In this document: positions 53,794 through 64,000 of the stretch, one piece after another
Layout: each line of letters starts with the position of its first letter
How positions within the stretch are numbered: the first letter of the stretch is position 1
Source of the DNA: Pseudomonadota bacterium
GTDB taxonomy: Bacteria; Pseudomonadota; Gammaproteobacteria; Steroidobacterales; JBCBZW01
DNA: 64,000 bases
Assembly (NCBI GenBank): GCA_039193195.1
Contig: JBCCWS010000009.1
Location: forward strand, 1 to 64,000
Direction: 5' to 3'
Notes under the pieces: generated by a model
The model's database searches: none
Told to the model about the DNA's origin: nothing
What the model saw: the letters and a program-made list of their open reading frames with translations, nothing else
Translations under genes and position numbers: made by a program

Positions 53794-55026
53794 TTAGAAC
53801 GGCGACCCCACATCGACCGTATCCCAGCCCTCGACACCGAAGGTGATCATTGCTTGATTCCAGTCGCGCACGGAGATCCCCGATGCGCCAGGCAAATAGT
53901 ACTCGTCGCTCACCGTGATCGTGTGGAAGGTACCGTCCTCGATGAAGGTCCGGTAGTTACGCAGCCCCTCCGTGGCGTTGGTGATAGCCTGCATCTTCAG
54001 GTACCACTCGAGGGGAATAGCCGGATCGTCCAGCGGTCTACCATCTAGCGCTTCCATGAGCGCGTAGAAGTCCACCTGAGTGTCGTCGAGATTGCTAGTG
54101 AACATCGCCAGCTTCGCACGCGGTCGATACTGGGCGAGCGCCGCAAACCAGCCCGGCACAAGCCCCAACGGCTGAGTTACGTAGGTAGCCAAGAAGTTCT
54201 CATCGAGCCCCATGAAGTTGGGCAAAGCGTTGGCGATACCCCAGTTGGCCGCCTCGGGGGCCTGCGGATCGAACAGCGCCGTGGTGTAGAAGGGCTCATT
54301 TAGTACGCCGATGCCAGCATCAGCGAGCAGGCGAAGACGAGCCCTAGGTGCCAGCTCAGCCACGTAAGGGAAGGCGATCATCGTGCCGTAGGCGCCCGCG
54401 CTGGCGCCCATTACGGTCAGGTTGCGCACGGCCTCGAAATCTACGCCCACCTCATCGCCCTGGGTGCGCAGCCAATGAAGCACGGAAAGGAAGTTATCCG
54501 TACCGCGATGGCGCACGGTCCACTCGAGGGGCGGGAAGGCGAGCGTATAGGTCGTGTCGCGGCTGCCCCAGTGCACATCTCCACTGCAGTAGGGGACGGC
54601 CACCTTGGTGTAGTCCGCGTAGGGGTTGTCCGGGTTGTCGGCGGCGAAGACGCCGCCGCTCGCAGCGAGCTCCTCCGGCGTCTCGTCCACCGTAAGGTTG
54701 TAGGTGGAGGCGTTCAGCAAAGGCGTCCCGACGCAGGTCTGCGCGTCCCAACAGGCACCGCCCCCATCGAGGAAGATCAGCAGGCGTCGCGAGCTGCCAG
54801 GCTGCACGAAGAAGGAATACTGGGTATCGGCGGCGACGATCTCGCCATCGACCAGAATGGGGCCGCCGGAGCAGCTGGGATCGATGGTCTTGAACTCACC
54901 GTTCGGCAGCTCGTACTGCATCTCCCCGGACACCGGAATCTGAATCCACTCCTCAGCGGCCACGGCGCTGAGACTGATGGCGCTCAGGGCGACGACGCTC
55001 AGTGTTCTCATTTTTCGCAACATCAT
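53794..55026 (-). CDS. Exported pectin-acetylesterase/Notum-like hydrolase
   Basis: This 410-aa alpha/beta hydrolase has a signal peptide (TLSVVALSAISLSAVAA). The family blocks of pectinacetylesterases are present: LLIFLDGGGACWDAQTC (oxyanion Gly-Gly-Gly and first disulphide Cys), VAVPYCSGDVHWGS and the nucleophile elbow in LTVMGASAGAYGTMIA. A likely late His is in DGTFHTITVSDEYY. Family members remove acetyl or fatty acyl groups from polysaccharides or proteins. The ATG at 55026 follows GAGGAGA; a longer frame to 55194 is rejected. It is divergent from the EamA transporter gene. Confidence 0.87.
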   Translation of the reverse strand: MMLRKMRTLSVVALSAISLSAVAAEEWIQIPVSGEMQYELPNGEFKTIDPSCSGGPILVDGEIVAADTQYSFFVQPGSSRRLLIFLDGGGACWDAQTCVGTPLLNASTYNLTVDETPEELAASGGVFAADNPDNPYADYTKVAVPYCSGDVHWGSRDTTYTLAFPPLEWTVRHRGTDNFLSVLHWLRTQGDEVGVDFEAVRNLTVMGASAGAYGTMIAFPYVAELAPRARLRLLADAGIGVLNEPFYTTALFDPQAPEAANWGIANALPNFMGLDENFLATYVTQPLGLVPGWFAALAQYRPRAKLAMFTSNLDDTQVDFYALMEALDGRPLDDPAIPLEWYLKMQAITNATEGLRNYRTFIEDGTFHTITVSDEYYLPGASGISVRDWNQAMITFGVEGWDTVDVGSPF

Positions 55027-55175
55027 CGATGCTCTCCTCGGGTAGGCCAGAACCGCAAAGAACATAGCACGCACGTTGCTGCGGGCGGTGCAGCGCCGAT
55101 GCCGTGGGCCCGCCGCACTGCGACAATTCACCGCCGTTGGGAATACAATGGCGACGCTGGCAAAGTACCGAATCG

Positions 55176-56117
55176 ATGGCCACCGCGACACCAACTCGCC
55201 AGTTCACGAGTTACGCAGCGAAGGCGGCGAGGAATGCGCGTGTGAGCAATGACAACCTCCGAGCCATCATCTTCATGGTGGTGTCGATGGCCGCCTTCGC
55301 CCTGGAGGATCTCTTCATCAAGAAGGCCTCCGGGAGTCTGCCGATTGGGGAGATCGTGATGATCCTCTCCATCGGCGGCGCGATCGTCTTTGGCTCCCGC
55401 TGCTATCTGCGCGGTGCGCCCCTGCTCTCGGCAGACTTCCTCCACCCGCTGGTGGTGGCGCGCAACGTAGCAGAAGTGTTAGCCACCGTGTGCTACGTGA
55501 GCAGCCTCGCCCTCATTCCCCTCTCCCTGCTCGCCGCCATCCTTCAGGCTACCCCGCTGGTGGTGACGGTGGGGGCTGCCCTGTGGCTGAAGGAAGATGT
55601 CGGCTGGCGACGATGGCTAGCGGTGCTGGTCGGCCTCGTCGGCGTGATGATTATCCTTCGCCCAGGCTTCGCGGGCTTTCGCCCCGAGGCGCTGCTGGCG
55701 CTCCTCGCCACCTTTGGTCTCGCGGCCCGCGATCTCGCCTCGAGGCGCATCCCCAGTAAGATCCGCTCGGAACAGCTGGCCTGGTGGGCCTACCTCTGCA
55801 TGCTGCCCGCCGCGGCCTTGCTCAGCGTAGCCACTGGTCGCTACGTGGCGGCGAGCCTCGAAGCATGGGCGTTTCTCGGGCTTGCGATCGCTATTGGTGC
55901 GGTCGCCTACGCCAGCCTCATCGCGGCCACGCGAATCGGCGATGTCTCGGCGGTTATTCCCTTCCGCTACTCCCGCTTGATCTTCGCCCTGGCCTTGGGG
56001 GTGCTGCTGCTCGGCGAACGCCCCGATACCCCCACGCTCCTCGGCGCCGGCATTGTCGTGGGCAGCGGTCTCTACGCTTGGGTACGTGAGCGCCAACGCG
56101 CCGCCCTGCGCGCGTAA
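55176..56117 (+). CDS. EamA/DMT family transporter
   Basis: This inner-membrane protein has ten hydrophobic segments in two EamA repeats: one opening with AIIFMVVSMAAFALEDLFIKK, the other near LLALLATFGLAARDLASRRI. The end of each repeat is typical: PLVVTVGAALWLKEDVGWRRW and RYSRLIFALALGVLLLGERP. It probably exports or takes up a small metabolite such as an amino acid; the substrate is unknown. Start uncertain: ATG at 55176 (313 aa) has no binding site, while GTG at 55242 with AGGA upstream gives 291 aa, closer to the usual length. It is divergent from the hydrolase gene. Confidence 0.88.
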   Translation: MATATPTRQFTSYAAKAARNARVSNDNLRAIIFMVVSMAAFALEDLFIKKASGSLPIGEIVMILSIGGAIVFGSRCYLRGAPLLSADFLHPLVVARNVAEVLATVCYVSSLALIPLSLLAAILQATPLVVTVGAALWLKEDVGWRRWLAVLVGLVGVMIILRPGFAGFRPEALLALLATFGLAARDLASRRIPSKIRSEQLAWWAYLCMLPAAALLSVATGRYVAASLEAWAFLGLAIAIGAVAYASLIAATRIGDVSAVIPFRYSRLIFALALGVLLLGERPDTPTLLGAGIVVGSGLYAWVRERQRAALRA

Positions 56118-56304
56118 CGCGCCACAAGGAAGCCCGGCAAGAAAGCCGGCACCTGCCAGCCAGCCTACCTATCTTTTTCGATAGCTCATGCGGGAACGCA
56201 TCACCCTCGCGCGCGTCGCCCTGAGCACCGCGGCGCATTGCGCAGTCGCACAATGAAACGCCGTTGCAATTTCATGAAAATAATCGCAATGTAAGATCTC
56301 TTTA

Positions 56305-56357
56305 GCATTGGGCCAATGCATATTTTGAAGATTGCAGTAATGAAACTTTTTGCAATC
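56305..56357. promoter_or_regulatory. AT-rich operator-like dyads upstream of the pullulanase gene
   Basis: Two perfect dyads lie in an AT-rich 130-base leader: GCATTGG-G-CCAATGC (56305-56319) and GATTGCA-N14-TGCAATC (56330-56357). A TTTCATGAAA palindrome and more copies of GCAAT occur just upstream (about 56250-56290). The position, 29-80 bases before the ATG, suits a repressor or activator of the alpha-glucan regulon, but I cannot name the regulator. Confidence 0.45.
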
Positions 56358-56385
56358 ATCTGAAAGCAAACGAGGGGTCAGGGAG

Positions 56386-60624
<4,239 letters not shown>

Positions 60625-60648
60625 CGGTTCCCCTCAACCGCTGGGCAA

Positions 60649-60680
60649 GGGCCGGCAGTCTCCCCCCGGACTGTCGGCCC
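60649..60680. terminator. Bidirectional terminator hairpin
   Basis: GGGCCGGCAGTC (60649-60660) pairs with GACTGTCGGCCC (60669-60680) over 12 bp with one G-T wobble, around a C-rich 8-base loop. It lies in the 87-base gap between the convergent pullulanase and YdeI-like genes. Confidence 0.7.
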
Positions 60681-60711
60681 GCGTCCATCCAAGCGCCAGC
60701 GCGGTGACCGC

Positions 60712-61224
60712 TCAGCTTTTCGGCGCTACGGGCTTGCCTCGTAGGTCGAGCTCACCGCGCAAGATGGCGAACACCTCACGGATTCGTTTCTCCTGCGTGG
60801 GCGCTGTCTTCGCACTCGCCACACGATAGGCCAGGGCGCGCTGCTTACCTGCGCTAGACGCTGCCCACAAGGCCTCGAGTTCTGCGTCACCCGCCAGCGC
60901 CTGGCGCAATGATGCAGGCACCTCCACCGCATCCTGATCGGCGACACGAAAGCGCACTGCCACCGTATCGCCTACCGTCGAGTCAATCGCCTTCAGGAGG
61001 CTCTTCGATAACAGCACGTACCACTCACCGCGTACGGGAGTGAGCGAGGCTTCCAGGGGGTGATCGTTCACCTCGCCACTGATGCGCAAGCGCGGAAACT
61101 CCTCGAGCGGCAGCACCGTCTTCAGCGCGTCAGGCAAGAAGACCACCGTGTAGCGGTAACGGGTGCTACCGACGTCGTGGTGGCAGATCGGCGCTTCAAA
61201 CTCGTGATCGAAAAACAGCGACAT
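60712..61224 (-). CDS. YdeI/OmdA-like DUF1905 protein
   Basis: This 170-aa cytoplasmic protein has a DUF1905 beta-barrel (about 20-100: YRYTVVFLPDALKTVLPLEE, then FPRLRISGEVNDHP). A C-terminal OmdA/bacteriocin-resistance-like helix region (about 105-165: VPASLRQALAGDAELEALW, LAYRVASAKTAPTQEKRI) follows. Relatives are annotated as YdeI/OmpD-associated and have no proven biochemical role. It converges on the pullulanase gene, with a shared terminator between, and is divergent from the DUF3127 gene. Confidence 0.83.
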   Translation of the reverse strand: MSLFFDHEFEAPICHHDVGSTRYRYTVVFLPDALKTVLPLEEFPRLRISGEVNDHPLEASLTPVRGEWYVLLSKSLLKAIDSTVGDTVAVRFRVADQDAVEVPASLRQALAGDAELEALWAASSAGKQRALAYRVASAKTAPTQEKRIREVFAILRGELDLRGKPVAPKS

Positions 61225-61352
61225 GATTCGGTGACTCGCCTGGGGCGCGGCTCGCCGCCATCACGAGGACGCCGGCAAGGGCCACGTAGGGTGACGGGTC
61301 GGGTACTATGCAGCTCACGCTAACGCCCATCATCTCAGGAAGAGCACGCCCC

Positions 61353-61706
61353 GTGGAACTGACAGGCAAAATCACCCATGCACTGCCGGAAGTCTCCGGC
61401 AACTCCGCCCGCGGCCCCTGGCGCAAGCGGGAGTACGTGATCGAAATCCCCGGCGACTACCCGAAGCAGGTGTGCTTCATGGTGTGGGGCGACAAGATCG
61501 ATCAGTTTCAAATCCAGGAGGGGCAGGAACTGACCGTGTACTTCGATCTGGAGAGTCGTGAGTATAACGGCCGCTGGTACACGGACGTGAAGGCTTGGCG
61601 AATTCAGCAGGGCGAAGCGAGCGCCCAGGCCGCCGGCGGACCCGCCGCCGCAGAGCCGCCACCGGCAGCGTCATCCTCGATCATCGACGACGACGTCCCG
61701 TTCTAG
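61353..61706 (+). CDS. DUF3127 protein with SSB-like acidic tail
   Basis: This 117-aa protein has an OB-like DUF3127 domain (about 1-88): LTGKITHALPEVSG, REYVIEIPGDYPKQVCFMVW, TVYFDLESREYNGRWYTDVK. A disordered Ala/Pro stretch follows, ending in SSSIIDDDVPF. That last segment closely resembles the DDDIPF tip of single-stranded DNA-binding protein, which recruits repair enzymes. DUF3127 is common in Bacteroidetes and found elsewhere; DNA binding is suspected but not proven. GTG at 61353 with AGGAAGAG upstream is my preferred start; ATG at 61308 would add 15 residues. Confidence 0.8.
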   Translation: MELTGKITHALPEVSGNSARGPWRKREYVIEIPGDYPKQVCFMVWGDKIDQFQIQEGQELTVYFDLESREYNGRWYTDVKAWRIQQGEASAQAAGGPAAAEPPPAASSSIIDDDVPF

Positions 61707-61735
61707 GGCATCCCTAGGCGAGACTGCGCCGGCGC

Positions 61736-62884
61736 CTACACCTCCATGGCGTCGAACAGAGCCTTGTGATCAGCCACGATCTGCTCCGCGAGCCCCACGT
61801 CCGTCGCCAGGCTGAACTCCCCGCGCTCCCAGGAGCCACCGAGCACCAGCTCGCCGGTGCGCGGGAACATGTAGCGCACCCCGCGACCGCCGCCGATCGT
61901 CGCAAAGTCGACCTGCTGGTCCGGCAACACGAACACGAGCTGCCCCTTGGCTGGCGTTAGCTCCACATCGTTGAATAGCTCTCGCGACCCAAGCCCTGTG
62001 CAATTGAAGAGTGTCTGCTCGGGCAGGGCGAGCAACTCCTGCGGTGACTCGAACGCTCGTACCACGAAGCGACCTCCAGCCAGGCGAATGTCGGCCTCCA
62101 GCTGGCGCAGGAATATCGCGGGCTCGATCTGCATGGTCACCGTGCGATGGACATGAGGGACAGGGAAGGGATGCTCACCGGGCAGCAGATCCGACATCTC
62201 GGCAAAAAGCTCCGGCAGCTCACGCGCGTAGTAGCTCGGCTCGTGGGGGCGATCGCCTAGGTAGTAGTTCTCCAAAAAGCGCACGCCGTAGCGCGGACCC
62301 ACCAGATTCTGAAAGGCGTGGTGGGAGATGCGCGCCGCCCACTGGTAGCGCGCCTCGAAGGCGGGATCGACGCGCGTGAGTTCGAACACGCTAGTCGGCC
62401 CCCACTGTCCGGCAGCGATATTGGACGTGGTGTGCCTAGGCATCTGGGCGGTGTAAAGCGTTACCTGCCAGCCCGCATCCTGCAGCAAGCGCGCGGTGGT
62501 AAGGCCCATGACCCCGGCGCCGATCACCGCTGCCTGTGCAGGCGCCTCGCCCCGTACCTCCCGCACAGCCAGGGCAGAACTGCCCCATGAGAGGGAGATT
62601 CCCCCGCCGCCGTGACCGTAATTGTGAACTAGGATCTTGTGGTCGAGGCGCTCGCGACGCACCACGAAGCCCGACGGCCGATAGGGGCGCAGGCCGGCGA
62701 TGACACGCACGATACGCTCGGCGCTCACCCGCGGTGCGACGAAGGGTCGGCGAGAATGAGCGCGCACATAGTGGGCTCGCCCTCGTTGACCCGCGCCCGT
62801 GCACGCCCCGAGCAGCTGGAGCGCCGCGCCGCCCGTCATCGCTTCGACTAGGCGACGACGTGTCGCCCGAGATACTCCGCCCAA
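61736..62884 (-). CDS. FAD-dependent oxidoreductase (DAO family), probable Tat lipoprotein
   Basis: This 382-aa flavoprotein has the FAD-binding motif VIGAGVMGLTTARLLQDAGW and the DAO-type C-terminal GVRYMFPRTGELVLGGSWE. Family members oxidise amino acids, sarcosine or similar amines. The start is unusual: TTG at 62884 behind GAGGAG gives an N-terminus with SRATRRRLVEAM, a hydrophobic stretch and LQLLGAC. That reads as a twin-arginine signal followed by a lipobox (Cys28), so the folded flavoprotein would be exported and lipid-anchored. The open frame to 63232 upstream has no coding character. It converges on the DUF3127 gene with a 29-base gap. Confidence 0.82.
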   Translation of the reverse strand: MGGVSRATRRRLVEAMTGGAALQLLGACTGAGQRGRAHYVRAHSRRPFVAPRVSAERIVRVIAGLRPYRPSGFVVRRERLDHKILVHNYGHGGGGISLSWGSSALAVREVRGEAPAQAAVIGAGVMGLTTARLLQDAGWQVTLYTAQMPRHTTSNIAAGQWGPTSVFELTRVDPAFEARYQWAARISHHAFQNLVGPRYGVRFLENYYLGDRPHEPSYYARELPELFAEMSDLLPGEHPFPVPHVHRTVTMQIEPAIFLRQLEADIRLAGGRFVVRAFESPQELLALPEQTLFNCTGLGSRELFNDVELTPAKGQLVFVLPDQQVDFATIGGGRGVRYMFPRTGELVLGGSWERGEFSLATDVGLAEQIVADHKALFDAMEV

Positions 62885-63123
62885 GGCCGCTCCTCGCCTA
62901 GTAAACGTCTCCTCGAGAGGAGAATAGCAGCCCTCGCAACGCCCTCGACCCCTCAGGGGAACACCTGAGCTTGCGAGATCTGGGTCGGGGATCTGTAGCC
63001 CTACCTGCCGTGCAGCGGGCGAAACCTGAGTCAGATCGCAGGCTTGATGACAACGCATCCCTAGGATCAGTACAACGCGCAGGCCCGCCCGGCCTTCGCC
63101 AGCCTGAACCCGGAGATTCAGAA

Positions 63124-64000
63124 TGGCCAGCAATATCTTCCGCCTCCTGCGCCGATTGGGCGTGCGCGGGACGCTGCTTGGGCTCGCGGTATTGGTGATC
63201 ACCCCCACCCTGCTCGCTAGCGTCCAGAGCATTCGAGGCGATCAGCACCGACTCGAGCGCATCCGCGCCGCCGCCGAATGGAATGAAGCACTGCAACCGC
63301 TACGCGACTTGACGCGTCTGATGGCCCTGCATCGCGGTCTTACCTCCCGCGTCCTGAACGGCGACGACAGCGCCCGCCCAACACGGCTCGAGGCGCGGTC
63401 CAAGATCAAAGCCCTCTTCGCCGGCAGCAGAGCGCAGATCCCGTCGAACTCGAGCACCGGCGAAGCGCTCCAGCGCTTTGAGTCACGTTGGGCGCAGGTG
63501 CGGAGAATGACCGACACGCCGGGACTTGCGCCCCGCGCGGTGTTCGGTGCTCACACGCTGCTGATCGCACGGATTCAGGCGGCGGTGCGCTCGGCGCAGA
63601 GCCGCGATCTCAACGCCCTTCCGCCACGCGTGCTGTCGCTCAGCGAGCTGCAGATGGACTTGGGGCAGGCCGCCGAGTACACGGGGCAGATTCGCGGGCT
63701 GGGCGCCGGCTACGTGAGCAGCGCGGGCGCCGACGCCTCCGTGCGCGGCGACGTGCGCGTGCTTGGCGAGCTGGCGAGCGCGCTGGTCAGCGGCATCGAG
63801 GAGAATGCAGCCGTTGGCGAGCGTGAAGCCTTGGGCAAAGCCGTGCGTGGCGCCATCCAGGCGCTGGGCGCATACACCGATCACGCCAGCGAGGTAATGG
63901 CAGCCCCCGAGAGCACCACCGGCGGAGCCTACTTCGATCGAGGCACTCAGGTGATCAAGGGTCTGAGCGCCGCCAACACCACCGTGCGCGAAGTGCTCCT
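63124..64000 (+). CDS. Membrane sensor protein, N-terminal part (cut by window edge)
   Basis: An open frame runs from the ATG at 63124 to the window edge (292 codons) without a stop. It begins with a basic segment (FRLLRRLGVRG), a membrane span (about 18-36, LLGLAVLVITPTLLASV) and then a long helical periplasmic domain with an LMALHRGLTSRVLNGD motif like the nitrate-sensing/4HB sensor helices of chemotaxis receptors, histidine kinases and diguanylate cyclases. No second span or output domain is reached. The preceding 239-base gap holds no clear element. Type of output domain unknown. Confidence 0.8.

Noticed and set aside
53604-53846. 80-aa frame between the cytochrome and hydrolase genes
   Set aside because: It covers the terminator hairpin, has no binding site or motif, and overlaps the hydrolase gene.

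Overview
The window is GC-rich (by eye roughly two thirds G+C), densely coded, and reads as a chromosome segment of a free-living gammaproteobacterium. A relative of Xanthomonadales, Woeseia or Steroidobacter is my inference, not something proven here. The signs are a chromosomal integron integrase, PEP-CTERM and VPLPA-CTERM exported proteins, sigma-factor/kinase pairs, malate synthase G, and many secreted proteins with Gram-negative signal peptides or lipoboxes. I saw no tRNA, rRNA, CRISPR array or insertion sequence.

Region 1 (1-2.2 kb) is the end of a chromosomal integron. An IntI integrase points right. An attI-like region with a thrice-repeated 16-18 bp element lies to its left, followed by one AT-richer cassette (ankyrin-like membrane protein) flanked by inverted 12-bp ends. 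Region 2 (2.3-7.2 kb) holds ileS of the eukaryote-like type, a DUF2799 lipoprotein and a SnoaL-fold exported protein. Region 3 (7.4-21.4 kb, nearly all minus strand) is a regulation and secreted-protein island: a sigma-like protein with a 1274-aa subtilase-VWA protein, an ECF43-like sigma factor with a Ser/Thr kinase-TPR protein, an FG-GAP beta-propeller protein and several exported proteins of unknown role.

Region 4 (21.5-28.9 kb) is housekeeping and surface sugar: a TauE/SafE-like transporter, gmd-fcl-glycosyltransferase (GDP-fucose synthesis and use), an ACT-domain protein and malate synthase G. Region 5 (29-39.3 kb) contains the most novel-looking system. It is a tightly packed plus-strand operon (30759-39249) with a MotA/TolQ/ExbB-type proton channel and two tandem single-span VWA proteins. 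Their membrane segments carry an FxDVM / LDVxSCGxGA motif like the Asp-bearing segment of ExbD/TolR. The same operon has a TPR membrane protein, a PEGA-plus-FGE-fold membrane protein lacking the catalytic cysteines, a 46-aa microprotein and two exported proteins. I read it as a proton-driven, periplasm-facing stator whose force arm is a pair of VWA domains.

Region 6 (39.3-44 kb) has a penicillin/AHL acylase, an NSS sodium symporter and a PEP-CTERM protein behind a clear sigma-54 promoter. Region 7 (44.2-53.6 kb) is a second candidate system: ECF sigma, a CHAT-protease TPR lipoprotein coupled to it by a GTGA overlap, a probable anti-sigma factor, an exported divergent subtilase, and a beta-propeller/di-haem cytochrome. 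Region 8 (53.8-64 kb) carries a pectin-acetylesterase/Notum-like hydrolase, an EamA transporter, a four-X25-module pullulanase behind an AT-rich operator-like leader, a YdeI-like protein, a DUF3127 protein with an SSB-like tail, a Tat-lipoprotein FAD oxidoreductase, and the start of a membrane sensor gene cut by the window edge.
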